Shown: piece after piece, positions 12,803-19,777 of the stretch
How positions within the stretch are numbered: position 1 is the stretch's first letter
How the letters are laid out: every line of letters begins with the position of its first letter
NCBI GenBank assembly: GCA_964447525.1
Contig: CAYUSU010000027.1
Location: 1 to 20,142 of the forward strand
Reading direction: 5' to 3'
Origin: JAFGDH01 sp964447525
GTDB taxonomy: Archaea; Aenigmatarchaeota; Aenigmatarchaeia; QMZP01; QMZT01
DNA length: 20,142 nt
Program-made: the position numbers and the translations under genes
The notes under the pieces: generated by a model
The model's input: the letters and a program-made list of their open reading frames with translations, nothing else
Told to the model about the DNA's origin: nothing
Databases searched by the model: none

Positions 12803-14005
12803 ATGGTTTCTCCTGGCAGGGTGTGTCTGATATGCAAGGGGTCGAGAAAGCTTTGCGGGTGGAGGTTCTGCCCGCTGCTGGCGAAGGACAGGGTCGCCCC
12901 CAAAGTAAACGAAAAAATGGCGAAGGACTTCTTCGGTCCTTCCACCTCCGTCTTCGTAGGCCACAACTTCTACCCAAACGTTTACGTGGGTCCTATGGCG
13001 TCCCTGGATTCGGAAAACCTGGATACGATCGATTCTCCAAAGAACTGGTTCGGTAAGCCATACGAGCAGATAATCGAGTTCCGTTCCATGCTCATGCGTT
13101 CGAGAGCGAGGGAAAGTGTCTTTTCGAGATCAAGATTCATAGAGGAGAACCAGGAGCTGGCGATGGCCTCCAGGCCGACTGACGTCGAGCTGCTGTTCAA
13201 GAAGAAGCCGACCTATAACTTCGAATTTTCGGACGTCTACCATCCGATGGGTCCGACAGGAACTCTGGAAAAGTTAAGGATCACGGAAAACACAAAGATT
13301 TCGCAGAAGGTCGAGAAGGTGGTCAGGGACGAGATAAAGGCGGTAGATGCGAGCTTCATGCTCTACAAGAAAGGGGTGGACATCCACAAGATCATGACCA
13401 TCCTTTCTTCCGGAGCAATGGGTTTCGAAAAAAGGAAGAAGCTGGTCCCCACTCGCTGGGGGATAACGGCGATAGACGATACCCTAACGAAAGAGATGCT
13501 CAGAAAGGTGAGGGATTACCCTTCGATAAACGAATACCGCGTCTATGAGTCGGAATACCTGGACAACCACTTCGTGATCATGCTCATGCCGGGAAACTGG
13601 GAGTTTGAGAACTTCGAAGCATGGTCCCCCGGATCGACGTGGTCATTCAATCTGAAGAAGACCGAGATAATCGAGGAATATGAACCGTTCGGAGGACGTA
13701 AGAAATACGCAGATCAGCAAGCAGGCGGATATTATGCTGCCCGTTTCTCGGTAGTCCAGGCCCTTTCGAAGATGAAGAGACAGGCAAGAGTATTTTCCAT
13801 TCGCGAGATCTCGGAAGGTTATGTCGTCCCCTTGGGTGTCTGGGTTGTGAGATCAACAGCTATGGACGCCTTCAGCAGGGAGCCAATGAAATTCCGGACA
13901 AGGGAAGAAGCGCTGAAATACATGAATTCGAGACTTCGCATCCCACTGGAGGAATACAAGAAACAGAGCAAGCTACTCCGTCAGCGAAGGATAGGCGATT
14001 TCTGA
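12803..14005 (+). CDS. nreA: DNA repair protein NreA
   Basis: NreA is an archaea-wide, PCNA-associated DNA repair protein of uncertain chemistry, studied in Haloferax for mitomycin C resistance. The 400-aa product has the N-terminal four-Cys zinc motif (C8, C11, C18, C23 in VCLICKGSRKLCGWRFCPL) and the family's FFGPSTSVFVGHNFYPNVYVGPM segment (about 43-65). It also has a long conserved core including a Gly/Tyr-rich QQAGGYYAAR stretch, and the C-terminal PCNA-interacting box QRRIGDF as the very last residues. Its stop overlaps the next start (TGATG), coupling it to a nuclease-fold gene. Start fixed by TATA box spacing. Confidence 0.95.
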   Translation: MVSPGRVCLICKGSRKLCGWRFCPLLAKDRVAPKVNEKMAKDFFGPSTSVFVGHNFYPNVYVGPMASLDSENLDTIDSPKNWFGKPYEQIIEFRSMLMRSRARESVFSRSRFIEENQELAMASRPTDVELLFKKKPTYNFEFSDVYHPMGPTGTLEKLRITENTKISQKVEKVVRDEIKAVDASFMLYKKGVDIHKIMTILSSGAMGFEKRKKLVPTRWGITAIDDTLTKEMLRKVRDYPSINEYRVYESEYLDNHFVIMLMPGNWEFENFEAWSPGSTWSFNLKKTEIIEEYEPFGGRKKYADQQAGGYYAARFSVVQALSKMKRQARVFSIREISEGYVVPLGVWVVRSTAMDAFSREPMKFRTREEALKYMNSRLRIPLEEYKKQSKLLRQRRIGDF

Positions 14006-14418
14006 TGTTCCCGATCAAATCCATAGATGATCTCAAACGACTGTCGAAGGAGATGAAGTGGCAGTACTTCGAGAAGCTGGTCGGGTGGATATTCGAACAG
14101 AACGAATTCTCCGTCGAAGTGAGCAGGGTTTTCGTCTACCCGGACGGGAAGAGACAATATGACGTGATTGCGAAAAGATACGGAAAAACGTTTTTGGTGG
14201 AATGCAAGAAATGGAAGCGTTCGAATTCATCCGCCATCAGGAAAGCGGCGGAAAATCATATAGAGAAGACGAAATTGTATTCTGAAAAACAAAAGGAAGA
14301 GGTCTTCCCTCTGGTAGTGACTCTCCTTCAGGAGAACATAAAGGAACATGAGTGCGTTCCGATCGTCCCGGTGGACAAGCTGAATACTTTTATAAACCAA
14401 TATGAGGAATTGATATAA
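14005..14418 (+). CDS. PD-(D/E)XK-type (restriction endonuclease-like) nuclease
   Basis: This 137-aa protein has an N-terminal helix, WQYFEKLVGWIFEQNEF (19-35), as in Mrr-like and archaeal Holliday-junction-resolvase-like nucleases. The catalytic pattern follows: D53 in QYDVIAKR and E66-C-K68 in TFLVECKKW, i.e. D...ExK on adjacent strands. Glu24 may complete the metal site. No DNA-binding appendage is present. Its ATG overlaps the nreA stop by one base, so it is probably translated with NreA and may act with it in repair; that link is inference from gene order. A strong TATA box inside its 3' end serves the next gene. Confidence 0.86.
   Translation: MFPIKSIDDLKRLSKEMKWQYFEKLVGWIFEQNEFSVEVSRVFVYPDGKRQYDVIAKRYGKTFLVECKKWKRSNSSAIRKAAENHIEKTKLYSEKQKEEVFPLVVTLLQENIKEHECVPIVPVDKLNTFINQYEELI
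14387..14396 (+). promoter_or_regulatory. TATA box of the rhomboid gene, inside the nuclease gene
   Basis: CTTTTATAAA within the nuclease coding end. Initiation about 25 bases later (near 14419) would put the entire palindrome 14424-14453 into the 5' leader. Confidence 0.55.
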
Positions 14419-14423
14419 CGACA

Positions 14424-14453
14424 GACGACTTAAAAATTAAGATGCAAGTTGTC
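14424..14453 (+). promoter_or_regulatory. Interrupted palindrome upstream of the rhomboid gene
   Basis: GACGACTT, 14 bases, AAGTTGTC (one G-T position), flanked by CG three bases out on each side. ATTCGAGGTAACTATG follows, so the ribosome-binding site starts five bases after the element. Confidence 0.7.
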
Positions 14454-14466
14454 ATTCGAGGTAACT

Positions 14467-15123
14467 ATGTTCGATCCCTATTCCCGCGACCAGTATGAAT
14501 TCACAAAGAGCTACACCTTCTATATTCTTGTAGCCAATGTGATAGTTTTCATAATACAACTTCTTTACGAGCCGTTCACTGAACTCTTTGCATTGATCCC
14601 GAACATGGCCTTCAAAGGGTATGTGTGGCAGTTCGTTACGTATATGTTCCTGCACGGGGGATTCATGCATATATTCTTCAACATGCTCGTGCTCATGATA
14701 TTCGGTTTCACCGTGGAAAGGGTTCTCGGGAAACAACGGTTTCTTACGGTCTACGTTCTTTCAGGCATAGGTTCGGCCGTCTTCTATATTCTGATCATGT
14801 CGATGATGGGCGGCAGCGGTTCCGTTCCGCTTCTGGGAGCGTCCGGAGCGATATTCGGTCTTCTCGCTGCATATGCGTTCCTCTTCCCGAAAAGCTGGGT
14901 GTTCATCTGGGGATTCATCCCGCTTCCGGCTTCCGTCCTGATAATTTTCCTGCTGGTAGAGGAAACGTTCTTCGGGTTCCTCGGCCTCCAGCCGGGCATA
15001 GCCAACTTCGGCCACGTCGGGGGGATCGTGACAGGACTTCTGATCATGTTAGTCTGGAGATTCGACAAGCTGAGAAGAGAGAAAAAAGCGGGAATGAAGG
15101 ATTACCAGTTTATCTGGGAATAA
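14467..15123 (+). CDS. Rhomboid-family intramembrane serine protease
   Basis: This 218-aa polytopic membrane protein shows the rhomboid core. It has FLHGGFMHIFFNM (62-74, His and Asn lining the active site), the nucleophile Ser126 in LLGASGAIFG, and the catalytic His183 in FGHVGGIVTG. About six membrane segments are present and the last residues are cytosolic and basic. It cleaves membrane-spanning substrates within the bilayer; the substrate is unknown. The start is the ATG at 14467 with GAGGT five bases before it. A TTG at 14449 lies inside the palindrome's right arm and is not used here. Confidence 0.94.
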   Translation: MFDPYSRDQYEFTKSYTFYILVANVIVFIIQLLYEPFTELFALIPNMAFKGYVWQFVTYMFLHGGFMHIFFNMLVLMIFGFTVERVLGKQRFLTVYVLSGIGSAVFYILIMSMMGGSGSVPLLGASGAIFGLLAAYAFLFPKSWVFIWGFIPLPASVLIIFLLVEETFFGFLGLQPGIANFGHVGGIVTGLLIMLVWRFDKLRREKKAGMKDYQFIWE

Positions 15124-15138
15124 TTAATCACTATATGG

Positions 15139-15147
15139 TTATATATT
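15139..15147 (+). promoter_or_regulatory. TATA box of the 15169 gene
   Basis: TTATATATT lies 21 bases before the ATG, fitting a leaderless transcript. Confidence 0.55.
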
Positions 15148-15168
15148 TCTTTACATTTTAATTATGTA

Positions 15169-15609
15169 ATGAATAATGAATATGCGGTTAGAGCGATTAG
15201 AGAAACAGAACAGTGTGAATCGGATTTTATTAACGCCTTTTACAGAGATCAGATGATTCCGTTTTATGAAAACTCTTATTTGCTGAATATGGCAATTGCC
15301 ATTAATAATATTTCTGAAAACCACCAGTTTTCACGTATTTTGTTAGAGTATAATAATCTTATCGGAAAAAAATTGAGTGATTTATACCTGGTCACGTCGA
15401 TAAAGAATATGGATCCGGTTATGTTCGATTTATCCCAACAGTTATCGGGAAATTCCAAACCTACACAAGTAACTATCCCATCATTTATGAAAATAAGAAC
15501 TGAATCTGGATCAATGTGTGAAATAACTGTGAACATGAAATACATGATTGACGAATCCGATTACCATAACATCGAAAGCACAAGGAAAAACGCGGGAGCG
15601 GAAAAGTAA
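15169..15609 (+). CDS. Hypothetical protein, intact member of a tandem paralogue pair
   Basis: I do not recognise this family. The 146-aa protein is helical in its first half (YRDQMIPFYENSYLLNMAIAINN). It then has the segment IGKKLSDLYL....DPVMFDLSQQL, a more strand-like region, and a conserved end, DYHNIESTRKN. The gene at 15728 is its paralogue: IGHRLGELYL....DPELFDIAQEM and DYRNIENARKK line up at the same spacing. Codon use is more AT-rich than in the rhomboid gene upstream, suggesting accessory DNA. A TATA box 21 bases upstream supports a leaderless transcript. No signal peptide or membrane segment. Confidence 0.75.
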   Translation: MNNEYAVRAIRETEQCESDFINAFYRDQMIPFYENSYLLNMAIAINNISENHQFSRILLEYNNLIGKKLSDLYLVTSIKNMDPVMFDLSQQLSGNSKPTQVTIPSFMKIRTESGSMCEITVNMKYMIDESDYHNIESTRKNAGAEK

Positions 15610-15655
15610 GCGAAAGGATGAATAATTTTTATAATCCCCGTTCCGCTTATCGGAC

Positions 15656-15684
15656 GACGACTATATCCGAACTTTTAAGTAGTC
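15656..15684 (+). promoter_or_regulatory. Degenerate interrupted palindrome upstream of the 15728 gene
   Basis: GACGACTA, 13 bases, AAGTAGTC; six of eight arm positions pair. CG lies three bases outside the left arm. This is the weakest member of the set. Confidence 0.35.
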
Positions 15685-15727
15685 TTGTTAAACACACGTT
15701 TTTTAAGATTAACTATCAAGAAATTTT

Positions 15728-16227
15728 ATGGTACAGGAACAAAATCATTCTACATATCTTGATATTTTAAATGAAGAATACGATCAAACTCAACTCTCAT
15801 TTTTTGAAATGAAACAAAATGAATATGGCAAGGTTTATGAAACATACGGACAGATGGTCATCCCCGTGCTAGAAAAGGCTTACATTTCAAATCTTTTGTT
15901 AATGTTGAATTTATCCTCGATGGGAATCGATCTTCCGGAAAAAAATGTCGAATTCGGCACTAATATCGGGCACAGGCTGGGGAACTGTACCTGGCGTTCG
16001 CCTTCAGGGGACAGGATCCTGAACTCTTCGATATCGCTCAGGAGATGATCCATCCGAATAGGAAAAAATATGAAACCATTTTCCTGCCTTCTGATTTGAA
16101 AAGAGCAGTTTTGTTTGGAGATGGAATGAAGATAGAAGATGATGAAATTAATGGCGTGGCTTACGTTATCAAAAAGATTGATTACCGGAACATCGAAAAC
16201 GCGAGGAAAAAATCTATTAAAAATTAA
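15728..16227 (+). pseudogene. Paralogue of the 15169 gene, interrupted by a one-base frameshift
   Basis: Read in one frame, the protein ends early at 16048 after an unrelated tail. A second open frame starts at 16045. Shifting frame at the GGGG run (15979-15982), as if one G were missing, joins them into a 166-aa protein. Its sequence IGHRLGELYLAFAFRGQDPE then LFDIAQEM matches the intact neighbour's IGKKLSDLYLVTSIKNMDPV then MFDLSQQL, and the ends DYRNIENARKK / DYHNIESTRKN also agree. Possible causes are a real frameshift mutation, a sequencing error in the G run, or recoding. Both halves otherwise remain open and gene-like, so decay, if any, is recent. Confidence 0.75.
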
Positions 16228-16427
16228 ACTTCCTCATAACCATTTTTTTCAAACACACTTCTTATTCTATCCGTGTTTTCGAGTAGACTGCAATAAACAG
16301 TAAGTGAGTTTTTACGTGGATTATAAATCATATGCATTCCATGAATAGTTTCCAATGACCATATACTGATCTGTTCGGATCCTGTTCCAATGCCGTCATT
16401 TCCGGGAGTAAATGATTTTATCTTCAT
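16224..16427 (-). CDS. Small hypothetical protein, 67 aa
   Basis: I do not recognise this family. The product is soluble, with a beta-rich centre (ISIWSLETIHGMHMIYN, SLTVYCSLL) and a helical, charged C-terminus (DRIRSVFEKNGYEE). A TATA-like TTTTTATA (16448-16455) lies about 21 bases before the ATG, so it is probably leaderless. Its stop overlaps that of the frameshifted paralogue by 3 bases in convergent orientation. It sits in the same AT-rich accessory stretch. Confidence 0.55.
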   Translation of the reverse strand: MKIKSFTPGNDGIGTGSEQISIWSLETIHGMHMIYNPRKNSLTVYCSLLENTDRIRSVFEKNGYEEV

Positions 16428-16518
16428 ATTTGAAATTAGTTTGTGAACTATAAAAATTTAGTATATTCTGATTTCTATATGATTCAATAAAAGGAAAAAA
16501 TAAACCTTTAATTCGAAA

Positions 16519-16537
16519 GAAACAGGTAAACTGTTTC
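16519..16537 (-). terminator. Hairpin downstream of the uS15 gene
   Basis: GAAACAG, 5 bases, CTGTTTC: a perfect 7-bp inverted repeat starting 7 bases after the uS15 stop, followed on the minus strand by a T-rich stretch ending in TTTATTTTTT. It may be a 3'-end signal or stabiliser. Confidence 0.4.
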
Positions 16538-16544
16538 ATGCGCT

Positions 16545-16997
16545 TCATCTGATCAAAAGTTTTGCCTGCTCCGGATCGTACTTCCATGTCTTGGGAAGAA
16601 ATCCTCTCTTTATGTAGTATCTGGCCAGCCTTCTGATCTTGGACTGGGTCTCTTCGAGACCACGATAGGATGTATAGTCTCGCTTGTTCTTGTCCATGTG
16701 CTCCATAAGACTCACGGCCTTCTTGATCAGGTTGAACATGTCCTCCGGAAGCTTAGGATAAACTTCCCTCTCCTTCATTATCTGGCACACCGTCTTATTT
16801 GTCACCAGCTTGATCGAAGGGACGCCGTACTGGTCGCGAAGGATGGTTCCTATCTTTGCTGAATGGATTCCCTTGTTCGCGTATTTGTAAACAAGATCCT
16901 CCAGTTCCTTCGGCTTGTACTCGACCCATTTCGCTGTCTTCCTGATCGGTTTACTTGATCCGGATTTTCCTTTCTTGCGTGAATGCATTCTTGCCAT
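16545..16997 (-). CDS. rps15: Small-subunit ribosomal protein uS15 (archaeal/eukaryotic type)
   Basis: uS15 is a primary 16S rRNA-binding protein of the small subunit. The 150-aa product has the archaeal N-terminal extension beginning MARMHSRKKGKSGSSKP. The core includes DLVYKYANKGIHSAKIGTILRDQYGVP and the C-terminal helix pair KRDYTSYRGLEETQSKIRRLARYYIKRGFLP. Length matches the family. The start has GAGGT about eight bases upstream. A palindrome copy (17014-17043) lies 16 bases before the ATG. Further upstream, a second inverted repeat brackets the probable TATA box. Confidence 0.97.
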   Translation of the reverse strand: MARMHSRKKGKSGSSKPIRKTAKWVEYKPKELEDLVYKYANKGIHSAKIGTILRDQYGVPSIKLVTNKTVCQIMKEREVYPKLPEDMFNLIKKAVSLMEHMDKNKRDYTSYRGLEETQSKIRRLARYYIKRGFLPKTWKYDPEQAKLLIR

Positions 16998-17013
16998 AGT
17001 ATTACCTCGGAAT

Positions 17014-17043
17014 GATTGCTCGGTTTAGATTGTGTTAGCAGTC
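17014..17043 (-). promoter_or_regulatory. Interrupted palindrome upstream of uS15
   Basis: In the gene direction: GACTGCTA, 14 bases, GAGCAATC, then ATTCCGAGGT, the ribosome-binding site. Six of eight arm positions pair. The downstream context is almost the same as at the rhomboid gene. Confidence 0.5.
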
Positions 17044-17070
17044 ATGTTTCTTTTCGATACAACAAAGCAA

Positions 17071-17094
17071 ACGTCTTGATAAAAGCTTAGACGT
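17071..17094 (-). promoter_or_regulatory. Inverted repeat bracketing the probable uS15 TATA box
   Basis: ACGTCT, 12 bases, AGACGT, perfect. The spacer, read on the minus strand, is AAGCTTTTATCA, containing the best TATA candidate (TTTTATC). An outer AGCAA/TTGCT pair lies around it. Confidence 0.4.
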
Positions 17095-17177
17095 GAACCG
17101 TGTTGCTCTCGATTTGAATATAATGGGAAGAAACATTTAAAAAGGTTATTTTTCAAAAATTATCAAGTGGTGATGGG

Positions 17178-17405
17178 ATGTTATTACCTTTTGAATATAT
17201 TACATATCTACAATTAAAAGAAAATATTCTCGGTTCATTGCGCAGACATGTCAGTCCTGATGTTGTTAGAGAGTCGTGTCAGAAAACGCTTGCTGGGGGT
17301 GTTCTTGTGTATAAAGATGGCATAATTAAACCAATGAACAGGGGCGCGATAAAAGCAATAAAACAATACTTTAGCGGGGAATTACCTGGAATGTACAACC
17401 TCTAA
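17178..17405 (+). CDS. Small hypothetical protein, 75 aa
   Basis: I do not recognise this family. The protein is basic, with a helical N-terminus (LLPFEYITYLQLKENILGSLRRHV), one cysteine, and a short GGVLVYKDGIIKPMNRGAIKAIKQYF segment that could form a beta hairpin plus helix. There is no membrane segment. GGTGATGGG sits directly before the ATG and ATTTAAAA about 40 bases upstream may be the TATA box. It converges on threonine synthase with 5 bases between ends. Codon use is AT-rich compared with thrC. Confidence 0.65.
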   Translation: MLLPFEYITYLQLKENILGSLRRHVSPDVVRESCQKTLAGGVLVYKDGIIKPMNRGAIKAIKQYFSGELPGMYNL

Positions 17406-17410
17406 TTCTT

Positions 17411-18610
17411 TCACCTGAAAATCTTCGTCAGAAGGGATTTATCGGGCTTGATCTTTATTTCCTTCCTCGATATTCCTGTGTGCGGGGTCTTGAGACCATG
17501 CCCGGTGATCACGCAGACGACCTTGCTGTACTTCTCTATCTGGTCCTTCGATTTGAGCAGGCCTGCCAGAGAGACCGCCCCGGCAGGTTCGGCGAACAAT
17601 CCTTCTTCTTCCGCGAGCATTTCCCTGCACCTGAGTATCTTGTTGTCGGTCACCGATTCCGAGAAGCCGTTGGACTCGCTTATCGCTTGAAGAGCGCGGT
17701 CACCGTCCATAGGGTCGCCGCATTCTATCGCTTTGGCGATGGTGTTTGCGCGCTTCTGTGGTTTTATGAAATCGTGGTTTCTGAAGGCGACGTTCACGGG
17801 ATTGCATTTGTCTGCCTGTACCCCGACCAGCTTAGGCTTCTTGAAGGTGAGCCCCATCATGTAGAACTCCTTGAAGGCCTTCCAGGTCGCGGAGATCAGG
17901 GTGCCGTTCCCTATCGGCGTGAACACGTAAGTGTCATTCAACTCGAAATCTAGCTGGTCGATTATCTCGTAACCGACGGATTTCGTCCCCTCTCTCCTGT
18001 AAAGATAATCTCCGAGCAAGTGGGCCTCGTGCATGTTGTACGCTTCTTCCACCAGCCTGAACGTTTTGGTGTAGTCTCCATTCACCTTATACAGTCGCGC
18101 TCCATATGCCATTATCTGTTCCAGCTTGGTATGGATGGAATCGTGCGGAGTGAATATATAACAGGGAATGTTGGCCATCCCGGAATACGCCGCGACGGAA
18201 GCGCCCATGTTACCGGTTGACGCGCAAACCACTCGCTTCGCTCCGAATTCCATCGCTTTCGCCACCTCTATCGAAGAACCACGGTCCTTGAAAGACCCCG
18301 TGGGGTTGACTGCTTCATACTTGAAATACAGCTCAAAATTCAGCTTCTGTTTCTTCTCGATATTCTTCGACCTGATTAAAGGGGTTCCTCCTTCGGAAAT
18401 GGAAAGAATGTTCTTTACCGGATACATCTCCTTGTATCTGGCGTGGTTGAACGGCCTGGAACGGAAGATGTCCTTGCTCACCAGATTCCTCATCTGGGAA
18501 TAATCAAATAAAACTTCGAGAGAACCCTTGCATTTTTCGCATCGGAAGATGACCCTGTTCAAAGGATACTTCCTTCCGCAATTGGAACAGATTATGTTTT
18601 TCTCCAGCAT
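17411..18610 (-). CDS. thrC: Threonine synthase
   Basis: This enzyme converts O-phosphohomoserine to threonine with pyridoxal phosphate, the last step of threonine synthesis. The 399-aa protein begins with a zinc ribbon (C8, C11, C24, C27 in ICSNCGRKY and FRCEKCKG), typical of archaeal ThrC. The fold II core follows, with Lys108 in VNPTGSFKDRGSS binding the cofactor and the glycine-rich CASTGNMGASVAAY loop. PIGNGTLISATWKAFKE is a further core segment. The start at 18610 is the first Met consistent with the ribbon; codons upstream belong to the divergent gene. Related fold II enzymes (for example cysteate synthase) share this architecture, so threonine synthase is the most likely rather than the only reading. 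Confidence 0.92.
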   Translation of the reverse strand: MLEKNIICSNCGRKYPLNRVIFRCEKCKGSLEVLFDYSQMRNLVSKDIFRSRPFNHARYKEMYPVKNILSISEGGTPLIRSKNIEKKQKLNFELYFKYEAVNPTGSFKDRGSSIEVAKAMEFGAKRVVCASTGNMGASVAAYSGMANIPCYIFTPHDSIHTKLEQIMAYGARLYKVNGDYTKTFRLVEEAYNMHEAHLLGDYLYRREGTKSVGYEIIDQLDFELNDTYVFTPIGNGTLISATWKAFKEFYMMGLTFKKPKLVGVQADKCNPVNVAFRNHDFIKPQKRANTIAKAIECGDPMDGDRALQAISESNGFSESVTDNKILRCREMLAEEEGLFAEPAGAVSLAGLLKSKDQIEKYSKVVCVITGHGLKTPHTGISRKEIKIKPDKSLLTKIFR

Positions 18611-18618
18611 ATGACCTG

Positions 18619-18626
18619 TTTTATAT
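18619..18626 (+). promoter_or_regulatory. TATA box of the 18650 gene
   Basis: TTTTATAT lies 23 bases before the ATG at 18650, fitting a leaderless transcript. It sits in the thrC upstream region, so the two divergent promoters overlap. Confidence 0.6.
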
Positions 18627-18649
18627 TGGGCATGGGCCAATAATAATTT

Positions 18650-19726
18650 ATGGCAATGGACTTTCTCTCCATACTCGGGATGCTCCCCCAGATTCTTGGG
18701 TTCATGCAGATAATCGTTTACGTGTTCCTTGCATGGTTCTTCGGTTCCCTTGCCATAAAGGGAATGAAAAAGCATTTCGGATTCGCTGTTAAGGTGGCTA
18801 TCGCATTTGGAATTGGATTCATCTGCCTGCTTGGTGGGACGGTCCTTCCTCGCTTTTTCGGGCTATTCCAAGACGGGTTCTTCAGGATGATACAGCTCGA
18901 CATAATGGTGGGGGGTATCATAATGTCCTTTGTCTTTGCCATCGCTCTTTATCTGATGACAAGGAAGAGCAGTGGGCTGAACCCGATAAAAGAGAACAGG
19001 AAGCTGAAGGAAAGGGTGGAGATTCTGGAGGGGATGCTTTTCAAGAACAGGGTCAGGCCAATCGAAGAGTCAGTAGCCATGGACAAGGCCGAGAAAGAAC
19101 TCAGGGGTTTCAAAGCCAAGAAGGCGATTATGGAAGGGAACGACTGGATGGTCTATCTGGAGCACGGGAACAAACAGGCCATCGCAACGATAGGAGGGTA
19201 TCACGGCGAGCTCAAGGAGACGCATTACAACATGCCGTTGGTTGATCATCTTATTTCTGAACCAGAAAGGATGGCCGGGATAGCGATCATAATATTCTTC
19301 GTTGTCTTCTCTCTCCTCAACTTCCAGGGATTCCCCACAATGGCGGACAGTTTCACGGAAATGGTTTCATCTATGACAGGCCTCCCCCCGGAACAACTGG
19401 ACATGTTCATGGGCGGCGGTTCGAAAAATCTTCCCGAGGGCTGCGTGTCAGCGGGCACGATATTCACCAGATACGGGATGAACATGGGAAATCTCCCGGT
19501 GGTCGATAACGATAACGTCAGGGAAATGATCGAACAGGAGACCGGACAAATGGTATTAATGATGTACGAGGCGGAATACGAAGGAACGGACTATATAGTG
19601 GGGATCACCCTTCCAGAAGATACGGATATACTTTCGGTCACTCAGGAGGATATCGTGGCAAACGCAAACTTCTGCGTCGCCACGGAAACAAATGTATGCG
19701 ACTGCCTGAAGACATCGAGCAACTGA
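18650..19726 (+). CDS. Multi-pass membrane protein of unknown function
   Basis: I do not recognise this family. The 358-aa protein has three N-terminal membrane segments (about 15-37, 46-70, 82-104) and a charged, partly coiled-coil loop (about 110-200, KENRKLKERVEILEGM). A fourth membrane segment follows (about 210-228, IAIIIFFVVFSLLNF). The C-terminal domain is acidic and contains GCVSAGT and a terminal cluster CVATETNVCDC. If the loop is cytosolic, the Cys-containing domain faces outside and may be disulfide-bonded. The start at 18650 fits the TATA box; a second Met two codons on is possible. Codon use is like the core genes. Confidence 0.85.
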   Translation: MAMDFLSILGMLPQILGFMQIIVYVFLAWFFGSLAIKGMKKHFGFAVKVAIAFGIGFICLLGGTVLPRFFGLFQDGFFRMIQLDIMVGGIIMSFVFAIALYLMTRKSSGLNPIKENRKLKERVEILEGMLFKNRVRPIEESVAMDKAEKELRGFKAKKAIMEGNDWMVYLEHGNKQAIATIGGYHGELKETHYNMPLVDHLISEPERMAGIAIIIFFVVFSLLNFQGFPTMADSFTEMVSSMTGLPPEQLDMFMGGGSKNLPEGCVSAGTIFTRYGMNMGNLPVVDNDNVREMIEQETGQMVLMMYEAEYEGTDYIVGITLPEDTDILSVTQEDIVANANFCVATETNVCDCLKTSSN

Positions 19727-19735
19727 TTTGGATTA

Positions 19736-19759
19736 TTTATTAGTAAATTTATTAGTAAA
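19736..19759. repeat. Tandem 12-bp repeat before the last gene
   Basis: TTTATTAGTAAA occurs twice head to tail with no gap, ending just before an ATG at 19760. Each unit is nearly palindromic (TTTA...TAAA) and resembles a TATA element, so this may be the promoter or an operator of the following gene. Confidence 0.6.
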
Positions 19760-19777
19760 ATGATTCAATTATATTAC

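Noticed and set aside
14625..15161. 178-codon frame overlapping the rhomboid gene in another phase
   Set aside because: Arg- and Gly-rich shadow translation; the rhomboid frame has catalytic motifs and a proper start.
16045..16227. Independent 60-aa gene starting at the ATGA overlap
   Set aside because: Its sequence continues the homology of the upstream frame to the neighbouring paralogue across a single-base shift, so it is the 3' part of that gene.
2644..17405. CRISPR arrays, insertion sequences or prophage genes
   Set aside because: No regularly spaced direct repeats, transposase or integrase motifs, or terminal inverted repeats were seen; the palindromes are irregularly dispersed and tied to promoters.
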